NCBI GenBank assembly: GCA_029561345.1
Contig: JAKQJC010000060.1
Span: 1 to 64,000 of the forward strand
Source: Chloroflexota bacterium
GTDB lineage: Bacteria > Chloroflexota > Anaerolineae > Anaerolineales > Anaerolineaceae
DNA: 64,000 nt
Reading direction: 5' to 3'
The notes beneath the pieces are model-generated. The model did no database searches, was not told where the DNA came from, and worked only from the letters and a program-made list of their open reading frames with translations. Numbering within the stretch: position 1 is the stretch's first letter; the number at the start of each line of letters is the position of its first letter. Position numbers and translations under genes: made by a program. Below, piece by piece: positions 35,801-45,735 of the stretch.

Positions 35801-37647
35801 CTTTCAGTCAGGCTCTGGACGGCCGCAATCTGTCCATCCACGGCCACGCTTGCCGAAACCGGACTCCATTTATCGGTGTCCAGCGCAAACTGAACGCCGA
35901 AGGTGGCGGGAAAGCCCAATTTTTCTGAGTAGCCGAATGCCGAAAGGTCAAAAAAACCGATGTATTCCGGACCCCTGAGGACGGGATCTTCCCCCAGGCG
36001 GATGCCGTGCGTCAGCGTCATGGCCACTTCGGGGCCGGCTTCTTCCTGCCCCACATACTCGAAGGCAAGCTCCATGTCATTGGTGGTGTTGATCAGGTTC
36101 CCGTTAATATCATAGACATTGCCGTGAATTTTATCGAACCAGAGGGTGGCACGGTAGATTTTAAGAGGCGATCCGGGCGTCCAGGGGTTGGATGGGGTGT
36201 AATAGGAATAATTGTTGCTGAGACCGTTGGCCAGCACTTTGATTTGAGCCCAGGAATCCGCCGGCCAGCCTGGCGGCTGCCAGGCGGTGGCGGCGGCCTG
36301 GCTGTCGGCGGCCGCCAGGGGCTCAACCACATTGATGGATTGGTTGTAAAGCGAACTGCTGGTAAACATCTCCTCCAGCGGGTGGGTGAGGGTCTGATCG
36401 TCAAAATTGACATCCAGCGACAGGCGGCCGTCGCCGGGCTGGGTGAGAGCCAGTTCCCCGCAGATAAGGGCTTCCAGCGCCGGCGCGGTGGGGGTGACGG
36501 ATGACAGGCTGGCTGCGTCGCCTTTGCTGATATCCGTGGCCACCACCCGGATGCCGCCGATGGGACTGCCGGTTTTATCAACCGTGCGAATGTGCAACTG
36601 CAGGTTGAGCGGCCCATTGGCGCCCGCGTTGGCGGTCAATTTTTCTTTGCGGGTGATCAGCTTGACCTCGGCGGTCATGCTGGCGCGCATGGAGATGGGT
36701 GCGCCGTTGAGGATGCTGGGCGCGATGCCGCGCAGGCGAAAGCTGCCGTTGCTGCTGTTGAAGGTTTCCAGGGTGGCTCCGGCGTCTGAGAAATGGCCGC
36801 CGCCATCCACCAGGTTGACCAAAAAGCCGGAGCCCGCGGCCAGCATGGATTGGGCATCTTTGACCCCGCCGCTGGCCAGCTCTTCAGGCAGGGGCCACAG
36901 CGTACCGTCAATGGTGAAGGACTGTCCGGGCATCACCGGGTTGGGCGTGATCACCAGGCCGCTGATGACCGGCGTGGGTGGGGCGAGGGGTGCATCGAGG
37001 GTGAAGCTGGTTTGCGAAATTCCCGCCACCATGCCGCGCGCATTGTTGAGCAGAGTGACCTTGAAGGTCACCGGGCCAACCAGATCCGGATTGGGCGCAA
37101 TGAAGCTGCCGCTGGCGGCGCTGGCGCTGGCGTTGAACTGCCCGACGGGCAAACCGGCCAGGGTGAGCTGCACGGTGCCGGTGGTAAGGCCGCCCAGGGT
37201 GTAACTGACCGTTTCGCCAGGGCGGGCATGGGATTTATCGAGGGCGATGCTGATGCCGTTTTGCACGGTCAGCGCTGCCTGGCGCTCAAAGGCACCGCCA
37301 GAATACACCCCCACGCCGACCACATAGCCGCCTGCGGCTGTGCCCACGGGGATGGGGACGCGGGTGGACACCTGCCCGCGGGCATTGGCGGTGACGCTGA
37401 CCGGGTTGATATAGCTGCCGCCGCTGGCCAGCCCCACCTGATAGGCAGCTCCAGCGGTCAGGTTGAAGGCGTTCACGGCCACCGTGCCGCCCGGGCGGAT
37501 GCTGGCAGGTGAAACGGTGATATCCGTCACGTTCCCGGCCGCCTGGGCGGGCAGGGGGGCGGTTTGCAGCATGGCCAGCACCATGGCGGTACACAAAATC
37601 AAATTCAAAACGAGATGCAGTGGACGGCAGGAAAAATTGTGTTTCAT
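32821..37647 (-). CDS. Very large secreted multi-domain surface protein
   Basis: 1608 residues. A signal peptide ends near APLPAQA, and the chain is beta-rich. The first 300 residues hold IPT/Ig-like modules (ITVSPASIRPGGTVAVNAF), the middle has long unassigned regions, and the last part has a CARDB-like domain and a fibronectin-III-like domain (PLITWDAVEEYQISGYHIYR). The protein ends FRLMFPLVLRQ. No catalytic motif is seen. It may be an S-layer-associated, adhesive or substrate-binding protein. Several Cys residues occur in the middle (YRADVYYYFGFLCVPILGCA). A good AAGGAGC precedes the ATG. Confidence 0.85.
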   Translation of the reverse strand: MKHNFSCRPLHLVLNLILCTAMVLAMLQTAPLPAQAAGNVTDITVSPASIRPGGTVAVNAFNLTAGAAYQVGLASGGSYINPVSVTANARGQVSTRVPIPVGTAAGGYVVGVGVYSGGAFERQAALTVQNGISIALDKSHARPGETVSYTLGGLTTGTVQLTLAGLPVGQFNASASAASGSFIAPNPDLVGPVTFKVTLLNNARGMVAGISQTSFTLDAPLAPPTPVISGLVITPNPVMPGQSFTIDGTLWPLPEELASGGVKDAQSMLAAGSGFLVNLVDGGGHFSDAGATLETFNSSNGSFRLRGIAPSILNGAPISMRASMTAEVKLITRKEKLTANAGANGPLNLQLHIRTVDKTGSPIGGIRVVATDISKGDAASLSSVTPTAPALEALICGELALTQPGDGRLSLDVNFDDQTLTHPLEEMFTSSSLYNQSINVVEPLAAADSQAAATAWQPPGWPADSWAQIKVLANGLSNNYSYYTPSNPWTPGSPLKIYRATLWFDKIHGNVYDINGNLINTTNDMELAFEYVGQEEAGPEVAMTLTHGIRLGEDPVLRGPEYIGFFDLSAFGYSEKLGFPATFGVQFALDTDKWSPVSASVAVDGQIAAVQSLTESSSTPLCGVHDSSGPSQAAAGIQQYLIKMPFPAHYSTGRHLMEVRVYLAGGSSFVRRLAFFVNETPSWVLNPNYAYKSVLYGTDMYTFSATALSPSQNAYGKGENQASVNIPETGPLNNEVKPNAKIIQKIRPSATSQGEVIPSSADSSAKAEGTQAMSNKPSTQEPAKVQDPTDPLVVDIPAVTEQLAKISIPLFVTAFADPYGGAIVSGTAGANMESSASVTTSGKISPSYVEFTISPTASVGIRMWLNVNVLYGILARAKLAITPSFGLTMPVIYRNPGGMDTQDVCFSYRADVYYYFGFLCVPILGCAYEHEGNSNIYNDERPDGCPHGLLAQKAYGPQAEQDPAALLAQGGPIFMDMGLTSDPKGKTLGIFQLEDSRGALNIRTLEDGAWSAPLSLTTSPTGGNNPAITVLSDHLTLAAWTASGYATDTVPAPTLTAVAQSQYIEYAFIENNIPGPYATLTAPFSGDGQVSLEACPYHEAACPSGGAATAAWQRMKTSDPYKGGTRIHYRTFMSGLWQAEAAIPAPASSSDAQAQVFYQGTQATIAFVRDADGSGFTTADRRLYFYTLGEASATLVDEIPAGVVEFTVEVDDEGTPHIAFTLIDGANIGLLDNRHALYGGVQTCSGTCTWEIEKLVDSHGRAIYAESPVLTIDPQNNMRVAYRALGMSADTLGSHEPYLEDTIGVVNQTGDLAVFNLSSNHHAPLYLTSDGAVNWGVRAIYDQNSGAHVVLAVRTASLAQDARQSAPRLVQSLDAGSPIVFSIQSSLPNFVIDAVTPHFTSLYDYGDAETLTVTLRNAGDSWTMSADQPLTAAAAWDAPYGQSPLAGKATLTALLSGQVSTLTLDMSMPPLGTRDISHVLYLTLIPPDNSPETSLLDNSFSVELGGLPAPQGVHVMGQGGFAPPLITWDAVEEYQISGYHIYRAEGNGPFKIVGVTASTQWLDGSAQFDTLYTYAVSAYNANGESPLSIVTAIQPQRFRLMFPLVLRQ

Positions 37648-37748
37648 CTGAAAGCTCCTTATCGCTTCAGCAAAAAGGGCATAGACGGATTCATTTCCCC
37701 ATCGGGTTTTGAAAAGGGTATGCAGTTTAAATTCGGGACGATAATGTC

Positions 37749-37754
37749 ATTATA
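37749..37754 (-). promoter_or_regulatory. Probable -10 box for the large secreted protein gene
   Basis: The minus strand reads TATAAT at 37754-37749, about 100 bases upstream of the ATG at 37647. No clear -35 hexamer is visible at the usual distance, so the call is tentative. Confidence 0.4.
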
Positions 37755-37789
37755 CGCCGAGTTGATGATATTTGACACAGGGATTTAAG

Positions 37790-37824
37790 ACCCTCCCCCG
37801 ACTAATGTATGGTCGGGGGAGGGT
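37790..37824. terminator. 13-bp perfect hairpin after the NTF2-like gene
   Basis: ACCCTCCCCCGAC (37790-37802) pairs fully with GTCGGGGGAGGGT (37812-37824) around a 9-base loop. It lies 16 bases after the minus-strand stop at 37841. The T run on that strand is weak (CTTAAAT), whereas the plus strand has GTTTTATC. Confidence 0.6.
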
Positions 37825-37840
37825 GTTTTATCATATCAAA

Positions 37841-38224
37841 TCAGTAACGTTCAGAAAGCTGCTCTGCCAGCCGCCAATCCGGCGGTTCTTCGTCATTGCC
37901 CCAATATTCGCTCATGTCGGCAATCAGACCGTCCTTGAAGGTCATAAACACGGTGACGTGGAAACATTGCGGATTGTCGGCTGAAAAAACCCGCGCAGCA
38001 GTGATCACGGTCTGGCCGGACTCATACATTTTTTCGATGGTGAAGCGCCAGTGGCCGGGGTAAGCTTCATTAAAATGGATATATTTATCGCGCCCGCGGA
38101 ACACCTCGCGGGTGTTGGGCAGCCAGATGGTCGCCTCCGGCTGCATCAGATCGCCGGCGGCTGCAAACTGTTTGGCGTCAAACAGGGTGAAAAACTGGCG
38201 CGCGCTTTCCCTCAAGACGCTCAT
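37841..38224 (-). CDS. NTF2/SnoaL-like protein
   Basis: 127 residues. One alpha+beta-barrel domain of the SnoaL/NTF2 type: an N-terminal helix (ARQFFTLFDAKQFAAAGDLM), PEATIWLPNTREVFRG, and conserved strands ending in DMSEYWG. Such proteins are small-molecule enzymes or binding proteins. The catalytic residues cannot be assigned by eye. It starts 3 bases after the YkvA-like gene and is followed by a strong hairpin. Confidence 0.75.
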   Translation of the reverse strand: MSVLRESARQFFTLFDAKQFAAAGDLMQPEATIWLPNTREVFRGRDKYIHFNEAYPGHWRFTIEKMYESGQTVITAARVFSADNPQCFHVTVFMTFKDGLIADMSEYWGNDEEPPDWRLAEQLSERY

Positions 38225-38227
38225 GGT

Positions 38228-38599
38228 TTATTTGATCTCCCGGTACTCGGCATCCACCACATCCTCATCGGGATTGTCCTTTTTATCCACCGGGGTGACG
38301 CCGTTTTTCAATTCCCATTCCTCGCGCAGTCGCTGGCGGTGCTCGTCCACCACATCCGGCGGGCAGAGTTCCACAAACAGATAGGAACCCAGCCAGATCA
38401 GCGCGGCGTCATCAATGGGACCGGGGAGAATATCGGGAATGATCAGATAAGCCAGGGTGGCCACCGGCATGGCTTTGAGCAGCAAGTTGACTCTTTTGTC
38501 GCCCATCAGGCGCACAATTAATTTGGCTTCCTGGGTGATGCCACCGAAAAAGCCCTGCCCATAGTTTTGAATCGAACGGTTGTTTTTTTGATCGGCCAT
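38228..38599 (-). CDS. DUF1232/YkvA-like small membrane-associated protein
   Basis: 123 residues. The start at 38599 is set by AGGAG upstream, although the frame is open to 38653. The central hydrophobic part, MPVATLAYLIIPDILPGPID followed by DAALIWLG, has the proline-flanked pattern (P-D...P..D-D) of DUF1232. The ends are charged and the C-terminus is acidic. The function of the family is unknown. It is cotranscribed with the NTF2-like gene. Confidence 0.65.
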   Translation of the reverse strand: MADQKNNRSIQNYGQGFFGGITQEAKLIVRLMGDKRVNLLLKAMPVATLAYLIIPDILPGPIDDAALIWLGSYLFVELCPPDVVDEHRQRLREEWELKNGVTPVDKKDNPDEDVVDAEYREIK

Positions 38600-38696
38600 C
38601 AGACACACTCCTGCATATGGGATGCCCTGGCAGCAGGGCAAAAAACCCTTCAACGGGGCCTGTTAATCTAGTATACGTCAAAACCGGGCAAAAGCT

Positions 38697-39491
38697 TCAT
38701 TTTTTACGCGTTTTTTCGATCAGTTTGCGGCGCTGCCAGTTGATCAACGGGGCGGCCAGCTTGCGCAGAACGTATTTGGCCGTGATCACCGAGAACCAGC
38801 TGCCCCCGTCGCGGTAGTGGACGCGCAGCATTTCTGGCCAGCAGCGCGCGTCGGCGGCAATGGTCTTGGCATCGCCGTGCAGCCTGAAACTGGCCCACAG
38901 GCGCGGCAGGTAAACCAGCGGGGCGCGTGCAGCCAGGCGCACCCACAGGTCGTAATCCATGGCAAAGTAGAAACTGGGGTCCAGCGGACCCACCTGCTGC
39001 CACAGGCTGGCGCGGAAGAAGGATGACTGCTGGGCCACATGCACATATCCCTGGCGCAGGCGGCGGTAATCGGTCTGCGCGCCGGGGAAGCGCCCAATTT
39101 CAACGCCGTTTTCATCAATGAAGTTGGCGTCGCCGTACACCATGCCGGCTTCAGGGTGCGCCTGCAGGTAAGTCACTGCCTCACGCACGGCCCCTGGCAG
39201 ATAAACATCATCCGAGTTGAGCCAGGCCAGAATGCTGCCTTTGGCGCGGGCAAAGCCTTTGTTGATGGCGTCCGTCTGCCCCTTGTCTTTTTCCGAAACC
39301 CACCAGGCCAGGCGGTCTGCATAGCGGCGCAGAATCTCCGTGCTGCCATCGGTTGAGCCGCCATCCACCACGATATATTCGATGTTGGGATAATCCTGCT
39401 CCAGCACCGACTTTATCGTCGCTTCGAGGAAGCGCGCCTGATTATACGAGGGGGTGATGATGGATACCAGCGGAAGGTCGGTTTGATTCAT
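38697..39491 (-). CDS. GT2-family glycosyltransferase
   Basis: 264 residues. The GT-A fold begins [20 protein letters not shown], with the nucleotide Asp in VVDGGSTDGS and the DxD-type motif in WLNSDDVYLPG. It closely resembles the GT2 gene at 42833; both share [15 protein letters not shown]. They are paralogs. No membrane segment is present. It is the last gene of the large minus-strand polysaccharide cluster and presumably adds a sugar to its glycan. Confidence 0.92.
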   Translation of the reverse strand: MNQTDLPLVSIITPSYNQARFLEATIKSVLEQDYPNIEYIVVDGGSTDGSTEILRRYADRLAWWVSEKDKGQTDAINKGFARAKGSILAWLNSDDVYLPGAVREAVTYLQAHPEAGMVYGDANFIDENGVEIGRFPGAQTDYRRLRQGYVHVAQQSSFFRASLWQQVGPLDPSFYFAMDYDLWVRLAARAPLVYLPRLWASFRLHGDAKTIAADARCWPEMLRVHYRDGGSWFSVITAKYVLRKLAAPLINWQRRKLIEKTRKK

Positions 39492-39576
39492 AAATTAACT
39501 GTTTTCCTGTTTGGCCGGGCGGCGCTGACGGCGGGTGAATTTTGCGCCTTTTCGCTTGATTCTAATCCCTGGCAGG

Positions 39577-41307
39577 TTATTTGACCAGTAAAATCTGGTA
39601 ATAGCGCTGGTCGGTGGTGTAGACCAGTTCCAATCCATTGCCCTGCAGGTTGTCCACCATTTCCCTGAAATGCGGAGACATGGAGGGGTCTACATAGACT
39701 GCTTTGATATCCTGGGCACGCATCCAGGTCAAAAACTCGCCGGCTGAGGCAAAATCAGGCACATCGGTGGCGTTCAGCCCGGCAAAGGTCATGCGCGCCA
39801 TCCACACCGGCCCCGGCACGCCTGAAAGCACCAGTGAATCTTCGGGCAGCAGACGGTAGAGAAAGGCTGAGGCGACCTCAGGACCGGCTTCGCCCAGGGT
39901 GCGCCATTTAAACCCGGGGAAGGGCCCGTGCAGGCCCCAGCCCAACCCGAGCACCACCAGCAGCACCAGGGCCGGCCAGAGCCGCCGCCCCTGCCAACGG
40001 AATTGAAAGACCCGCAGCAGGATCAGACCTGCAGCCGCTGCCAGCAGGCCGGTGAGCATTGAAAGGGCATCCTGCCAGAGGGTGAAGGCCACCAGCCCCA
40101 GCAGCAGCCCGCCCCAAATGACCTGCCCGCGGCGGCTGGCCAGGTCGCTCAGAAGCGCGCCCGCCCCCAGGCTGGCCAGGGCCATCAGCACAAAATAAGG
40201 CAGGCGCAGGTAGCCCACACGGATCATCGTGTTCACCAGGCCCACCGCCAGCGGCGAAAGCCAGATGAGACAGATGAGCAGCACCACGCCTTTGCGCTGG
40301 CGCAGCAGGTGGATCACCCCGCGCAGCACCAGCACTCCCAGCAGCAGCACAAAGCGCGCCCCGTAGGCGCGGGCCGCGGTCAGCGGCAGACTGGCCAGCA
40401 GCGCCCGCATGCGCGCCAGATAGACCGGCGGGTTGCGCTGAATGGCATTGAAGACACTGTAATGGTTCTCTTCGGGTGTGCCAAAGGCTTCCCGTGCCGC
40501 CAGGTAGGCTTCAATGGTGGCTGAATATTCACCTTTTGAGGAAAGGATGATTTCCTGGCCGGATTCAAAATTATCGTAGGTGCGCTCCAGGGTGCCGGGG
40601 TTGAAGTCGCCGGTGACGGCGCCGCGCAGCAAAATATATCCCGCCACCAGCACGAGGAAAGGCAGGGCGGCAGCCAGCCAGCTCTGCCAGCGGCGCGGCT
40701 GTTTCCACGAGAAAACCAGCACGGCCAGGCTCATGGCGGCAAAAATCACCAGGCCGTCGTTGCGCGCCAGGGCGCTGAGCCCCAAAAAGGTCGATGCCAG
40801 GGCCAGATTTTGGGTTTTGCGGCTGTGATACCAGGTCATGAACTGCCAGAACCCCAGCGCTGACATGGAAGCAAACAGCGGATCGGTGGGATAGTTGTAC
40901 ATTTCCATCAGGATGGGCGTGCCGGCCAGCAGGCCCAGCACAGCCCAATGGCTGCCGTAGCGCTTGAGGCTGGCGGCCGCCAGGTAGCCGCCGGTGAAGA
41001 GCAGGGTGAAGAGCAAAAAGCGCCCCAGCGAGCAGCTCAACACCAGCCAGAAAGGACTGGAAAGGAAGGGCAGGCCAGTGAGGGCATAGAACATGCTGAT
41101 CAGCGGGCTGAAAGCATAAATGGTCAGGTAGCCTTTGGTGAGCAGGGTATAACCGCTGTAGATATAGGCAGATTCATCCCACAGGTTCATCTCCCACAGG
41201 TTGGGCAGAAACACCGCCGAGATCAGCATGGCCTGGATGACATAAACCCAGAAGGCTGGATGCTGAAGGGCGGACAAAAAACGGTTAAAAGTTAACTTCA
41301 AACGCAT
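39577..41307 (-). CDS. Polytopic ArnT/PMT-like glycosyltransferase (GT-C)
   Basis: 576 residues. The start is at 41307, with AGGA 12 bases upstream; in-frame ATG and TTG codons further upstream are less well placed. Ten to twelve membrane helices are present. The first outside loop has NLWEMNLWDESAYIY, the acidic Asp-Glu of ArnT/PMT GT-C enzymes that use polyprenyl-phosphate sugars. The C-terminal soluble domain is short. It acts at the outer face of the membrane and would glycosylate lipids or proteins. The donor cannot be told. Confidence 0.82.
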   Translation of the reverse strand: MRLKLTFNRFLSALQHPAFWVYVIQAMLISAVFLPNLWEMNLWDESAYIYSGYTLLTKGYLTIYAFSPLISMFYALTGLPFLSSPFWLVLSCSLGRFLLFTLLFTGGYLAAASLKRYGSHWAVLGLLAGTPILMEMYNYPTDPLFASMSALGFWQFMTWYHSRKTQNLALASTFLGLSALARNDGLVIFAAMSLAVLVFSWKQPRRWQSWLAAALPFLVLVAGYILLRGAVTGDFNPGTLERTYDNFESGQEIILSSKGEYSATIEAYLAAREAFGTPEENHYSVFNAIQRNPPVYLARMRALLASLPLTAARAYGARFVLLLGVLVLRGVIHLLRQRKGVVLLICLIWLSPLAVGLVNTMIRVGYLRLPYFVLMALASLGAGALLSDLASRRGQVIWGGLLLGLVAFTLWQDALSMLTGLLAAAAGLILLRVFQFRWQGRRLWPALVLLVVLGLGWGLHGPFPGFKWRTLGEAGPEVASAFLYRLLPEDSLVLSGVPGPVWMARMTFAGLNATDVPDFASAGEFLTWMRAQDIKAVYVDPSMSPHFREMVDNLQGNGLELVYTTDQRYYQILLVK

Positions 41308-41336
41308 GGTGGAAATCATTTCCTGCAATGGCGCTG

Positions 41337-42836
41337 CTATTTCTGTTTTGAGAGATCATACAGCCAGTATCCATCGCCTTCCGTCAGCGGGTAATGGTCG
41401 TTCAGGTAGGCTTTCAGCTCGGGTTGGGCGTCCAACTCATCCTTCAGGGTGACGAGGAAGTAGCGCGCGCCGCGCGTCATTTCGGCAAAGCGCGCCTCAA
41501 AGGTGGCGCTGCTGCTGCCGGTGAGGGTCTGCACGCCCATATCGGCCACCGTGGGCCAGCTGCGCACCCCCACCCAGCCGTAATAATTGAGCGGGAAGCC
41601 GTAGGCATGCACCAGCCCGACCATGACCCCGTCGCGCGGCAGTTCCTCACCCATGCGCGTCCAGCCGGCGGCCTCGCCGCGGTAATCAAAGGCCTGCAGC
41701 ACGCGCACATTGAGATACAGCGAATAAGCCGCAAACAGCAAAATCACCCCCAGGCAGGCCGCCCGCCAGATCCATTCGGTCTGCTGCAGGCGCGCCCAAA
41801 CGGCCTCGCCGATGCTCGCCAGTGAAAGCGCCACCAGCGGGACCATCTGCAGGTGATAATACTCATGGGTGGTGATCTGGTAGGGGAAAAGCAGCATATA
41901 GCTCAGGTAACCCAGCCAGAGCCCGCAGAGCAGGCGGCGCAGCGGCTTTGCCGCCAGGCACAGCCCGGCAAAAGCGGCGGCCAGCATGATCAGCGGGAAG
42001 AGCGACCCCAGCAGCTTGATCAGGTCGCCGTAGAAGGAGCCGGTGAGAAAAATGCGGAACAGCGAGAGCGTCCAATAGCTGAAATAGCCGGTGGAGCCGC
42101 TGCCCAGCCCGATCAGGTAGTAGATCACAGCGGGCAGGCCGGCCAGAAGGGCCACCAGCAGGGGCTGGCGGCTCTGCCAGGCTTTTTTAAGCCCCGCCTC
42201 GAAGAAAATCACTGCCAGAGTTGCGCCGATCAGCAGCGGCGCGGCGGTGACTTTCACCAGCAGGGCCAGGCCGCACAGCCCGCCTGCCAGAGCGGCATTC
42301 CGCCAGCTCAGGCGCTGCCCCCAGCGCACCAGCGCCCAGATGGCCCACAGCTCGCAGCAAACCATCAAGGGATCTGGCTGGAAGGAGCGGCTGGCGGTGA
42401 TGGCAAAGGGCAGGAAGGCATAAACTGCCAGGGTGGTCAGCGCCCCGGCCTGAGAACTGAGCTTTTTGGCCAGCCAGAAAAGCGGCAGGCCGCCCAGCAT
42501 CCAGAAGAAAACCGTCCACACCCGGCCCAGCCACAGCAGTTCCTTTCCGGCGGCCAGGTAGCTCAGCGCGGTGAGGCCCTGCAAAATGGGCGGCTCGTAC
42601 ACCTCGCCCGAGCGCCACATGCCTACAGCGGCATCGCGCAGAGCCGGATCGGCGTTGGGCTGCATGGCGTAGTACATGCCGCGGGCGATGATGGCATCCA
42701 GAAGCTGGCGCGTGGGGTGGAAATCAAAGGGCGCATCGGTCACATCCACCAGGCGCACGCCCAGGCCAATCAACAGAATCAGGGCCGCCAGCAGGGGCAC
42801 CGTCCGGCGGCGCAGCCAGGCCAGTAAGGTTTTCAT
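41337..42836 (-). CDS. Polytopic ArnT/PMT-like glycosyltransferase (GT-C)
   Basis: 499 residues, about eleven membrane helices. The N-terminus [17 protein letters not shown] holds the outside-loop Asp of the GT39/ArnT superfamily. The helix pattern and the later [12 protein letters not shown] region are like other bacterial GT-C proteins. It overlaps the end of the upstream GT2 gene by 4 bases (ATGA), so the two are translationally coupled and probably part of one assembly step. Confidence 0.78.
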   Translation of the reverse strand: MKTLLAWLRRRTVPLLAALILLIGLGVRLVDVTDAPFDFHPTRQLLDAIIARGMYYAMQPNADPALRDAAVGMWRSGEVYEPPILQGLTALSYLAAGKELLWLGRVWTVFFWMLGGLPLFWLAKKLSSQAGALTTLAVYAFLPFAITASRSFQPDPLMVCCELWAIWALVRWGQRLSWRNAALAGGLCGLALLVKVTAAPLLIGATLAVIFFEAGLKKAWQSRQPLLVALLAGLPAVIYYLIGLGSGSTGYFSYWTLSLFRIFLTGSFYGDLIKLLGSLFPLIMLAAAFAGLCLAAKPLRRLLCGLWLGYLSYMLLFPYQITTHEYYHLQMVPLVALSLASIGEAVWARLQQTEWIWRAACLGVILLFAAYSLYLNVRVLQAFDYRGEAAGWTRMGEELPRDGVMVGLVHAYGFPLNYYGWVGVRSWPTVADMGVQTLTGSSSATFEARFAEMTRGARYFLVTLKDELDAQPELKAYLNDHYPLTEGDGYWLYDLSKQK

Positions 42837-43837
42837 TGGGCGTCCTTTCCGGCATCCTGCACCCAGGTGATGCCCTGCGGGGTGACCGAAAGGCGCTGCC
42901 CGCCGTGCTGGCTTTTGCGGCGCAGGCTGCGGTAGGCCAGGAAGAGCTTTCCCAACCCGATGGATCCGCCGGCGGCCTGCACCATTTTGTACCAGAAACG
43001 CAGGGCGCGCGGCGCATCCAGGCGCAGGGCCTGGCCAAATTCGCCCACCGCCTCGCGGAACAGCCCGGCGTCAATCATGCGCCGGCCGGCAAAAATGTGC
43101 AGTCCGGCGTCAATGGCGCGTCCCTCGCGGGCAAAAATAGGCTTGAATTCTTCCTCTTCGCGCATTATTTCAACCAGGCGCAGGGCTTCCTTTACAAAGG
43201 CCATCGGCTGCGCGGCGGTTTTGGCTTCGGCGTGGGTGCGTTCCACAGCCCAGGTTTCGGGCACATGCACCACCGGGCGCCGCGCCGCGATGCGAATCCA
43301 CAGTTCATGGTCGAACACGCAGTGCGAGGTGTCGCGCAGGTAGCCGGCGTCTTCAAGCGCCTGTTTGCGCATGAACACCGCCGGCTGCAGCAGCACGTTG
43401 AAACCCAGCAGGTCGCGGGCGGTGTACTGCGGGTAGGGATGCCAGTCGAGCAGGCAGCCTTCCGAATCCACCATCACCCCATCGCCGTAGACCATGCCCG
43501 CTTCGGGGTGATCCAGCAGAGCCTGCACGGCGTGGCTGACCACCTGAGGCGTGTAATAAAGGTCATCCGAGTTGAGCCAGGCCACAATTTCACCTGTGGC
43601 GCGCCGGAAGCCTTTGTTGATGGCATCGGCCTGCCCCTTATCTTTTTCCGAAACCCACCAGGCCAGGCGGTCGGCGTGGCGGGCAATGATTTCAGGGCTG
43701 CCGTCGCGCGAGCCGCCGTCAACCACAAGGTATTCGATGCGCGGGTAATCCTGGAACAGGACGGTGGTCAGGGTTTGCTCAAGGTAGCGCGCCTGCTGGT
43801 AAGACGGGGTGATAATGGAAACAAGGGGTTGGTTCAT
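42833..43837 (-). CDS. GT2-family glycosyltransferase
   Basis: 334 residues. The GT-A catalytic part ([36 protein letters not shown]) is followed by a C-terminal helical extension that the paralog at 38697 lacks. Start and stop both overlap neighbours by 4 bases. No good ribosome site is seen before the ATG, so translation probably depends on coupling. Its role is transfer of a sugar to the glycan of this cluster. Confidence 0.92.
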   Translation of the reverse strand: MNQPLVSIITPSYQQARYLEQTLTTVLFQDYPRIEYLVVDGGSRDGSPEIIARHADRLAWWVSEKDKGQADAINKGFRRATGEIVAWLNSDDLYYTPQVVSHAVQALLDHPEAGMVYGDGVMVDSEGCLLDWHPYPQYTARDLLGFNVLLQPAVFMRKQALEDAGYLRDTSHCVFDHELWIRIAARRPVVHVPETWAVERTHAEAKTAAQPMAFVKEALRLVEIMREEEEFKPIFAREGRAIDAGLHIFAGRRMIDAGLFREAVGEFGQALRLDAPRALRFWYKMVQAAGGSIGLGKLFLAYRSLRRKSQHGGQRLSVTPQGITWVQDAGKDAQ

Positions 43838-45705
43838 CGGATTAAAGGTAATAATTCGTTCAGAACAAAAAGGCGGACTCCCAGGCGGGATTCAGCCAGT
43901 CCATAACCCGGCAGGCGGGTTTCATCGAATTCCGTATCTGCCACCATCACGGCGCAGGGCTGCCAGGGGCCGTTGAGCGGCTGAGGCGGGTCGAGATGGC
44001 GGATTTCAACGCCCTGCGCGCCCGGTGAAAGCTGCGCCCAGAGCACATATTCATTATCTGAAGGGTTCAGCAGCAGCCCCAGGCGGTCGCAGCGCGTCAC
44101 CTTCACCCAGCGGGCCAGTTCCTCATAGGATGAGCGCAGCTCGGGGGCATTGATGTACAGCAAATCCTGGCGCGATGCGCTGAACACGGTCAGGCGGTTT
44201 TCGCCGGCGGGCAGCAGGGGACGGGCGCTGTTATAAAGCAGCGGCTGCAGGCCGATCAGCGCCAGCAGGGCCAGCCCGGCCCAGCCCGCTGCGGCGGCGC
44301 GCTTTCCTGCGGTGCGGCGTTCCAGCTCGGCCCCGGCCAGCGGCGCCCCCAGCACAAAAAACGGCAGAATCAGGCGGCCGCCCCAGGGCTGCCATTTGAA
44401 CAGCAGCGAAAAGAGCAGGAAACACGCCAGCAGCGCCAGCGCGCAGGCGGCATTGTCCTTCAGGCGCGGCTTCAGCCACGCGCTGAGGCAGGCCAGCCAC
44501 AGCAGCCAGAAATGCAGCGGGTTGACCGCGTAATCTTCACTGGTGAGGTTGAGCTGGATGGCAAAATCGCGAAAGCTGGTGCGCGGATCGTTCAAATCCA
44601 TGCCCAGCAGGTTGTGCAGGGCTTCCACCGCGCTGTAAACCGCCTGGTTGATGCGCCCCAGGGGCGCGGCGCTCTGGGCGGCGGCATTTTTCAGGGTGAT
44701 GGACACCAGCGAGGCCAGGCCCGGAGCTTCGTTGCCCAGGTCGCTCACCCCCGGCCCCAGCGGTGAATGATACAACTGCAGGTTGCGCGACCACAGCCCG
44801 CCGTTGAGCAGCAGCACCACGGCCGCCCCCAGCAGCACAAAGCGCAGCTCGGCAAAGCGGCGCTGGCGCAGCAGCCCCAGCAGCAGCCAGGCCAGCAGCG
44901 GCGCGGCGAAGGCATAGAAGGTGCCCTTGGTGAGCACGCCCAGCGCGGCGGTCAGCGAAAACAGCAGCCAGCCGCTGAAGTTCAGCGGCCCGCGCAGGGC
45001 GCGCACCACCCACCAGGCCAGGGCCAGCGCCCAGAAGGCCGTCACAGCGTCGTTCTGGGTGCTGCTGGCCTGCAAAATCAGCATGGGCAGGGTGGCGGCA
45101 AAGAGGGCCGCCGCCCACTGGCCGCGCCGGCCGGCGCCCAGTTCCTGCGCCAGCAGGCTGGCGCCCAGAACAATGCCCAGCAGGCTGAACCACTGCGGCA
45201 GGTTGGCCAGCGCATCCCCACCGCTCAGGCCCACCAGGTGCAGAATCAACAATTCAGCGCCCGGCGGATTCCAGAGCTGGCGGTCATTGCCGGTGAAGTA
45301 GTGCTCCAGGCTGCCGTTTTGCAGCCAGTGCATCACTCGCGGCAGGTGATAGGTGAGGGAATCATTGGTGTTGGGCGGCGCCAGCAGGGCGGCGGTGAGC
45401 ACTGCCCCCAGCCAGAGTGCCAGCCCGGCCAGCAGAAATTTCTCCCAACGGGAAAAAACTGGCCAGCGCAGGCGCGGCACGCCCATTTTGAAACTGGCCA
45501 GAGCCAGGCTGACCAGCGGGACCGCCCAGGCCACCAGCAGCCCTTCAGGGCGCAGCGCGCCCAGCAGGCTGAGGCCCTCGGCGGAAAGGGCTGCCCAGGC
45601 GGCGGTCACTGCGGCGGCTTTGAGCCAGGCCGCGCGCCAGCCATCCGTGCGAGTGCAGTGCAGCCACAGCAGCGCAAAAAACGCAGCCGGCAAAATCACC
45701 CACAT
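43834..45705 (-). CDS. Large polytopic GT-C-like glycosyltransferase
   Basis: 623 residues with about twelve membrane helices. The outside-loop region ([20 protein letters not shown]) holds Asp-x-Leu-Thr-Tyr-His, similar to GT39-type family members, and a long C-terminal domain of about 120 residues follows the last helix. AAAGGG precedes the ATG. It overlaps the GT2 start by 4 bases. The third GT-C gene of the cluster, it points to export and outside glycosylation. Confidence 0.78.
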   Translation of the reverse strand: MWVILPAAFFALLWLHCTRTDGWRAAWLKAAAVTAAWAALSAEGLSLLGALRPEGLLVAWAVPLVSLALASFKMGVPRLRWPVFSRWEKFLLAGLALWLGAVLTAALLAPPNTNDSLTYHLPRVMHWLQNGSLEHYFTGNDRQLWNPPGAELLILHLVGLSGGDALANLPQWFSLLGIVLGASLLAQELGAGRRGQWAAALFAATLPMLILQASSTQNDAVTAFWALALAWWVVRALRGPLNFSGWLLFSLTAALGVLTKGTFYAFAAPLLAWLLLGLLRQRRFAELRFVLLGAAVVLLLNGGLWSRNLQLYHSPLGPGVSDLGNEAPGLASLVSITLKNAAAQSAAPLGRINQAVYSAVEALHNLLGMDLNDPRTSFRDFAIQLNLTSEDYAVNPLHFWLLWLACLSAWLKPRLKDNAACALALLACFLLFSLLFKWQPWGGRLILPFFVLGAPLAGAELERRTAGKRAAAAGWAGLALLALIGLQPLLYNSARPLLPAGENRLTVFSASRQDLLYINAPELRSSYEELARWVKVTRCDRLGLLLNPSDNEYVLWAQLSPGAQGVEIRHLDPPQPLNGPWQPCAVMVADTEFDETRLPGYGLAESRLGVRLFVLNELLPLIR

Positions 45706-45735
45706 AGGCAGCCCTTTAATTTCCGCATCGAAGGT

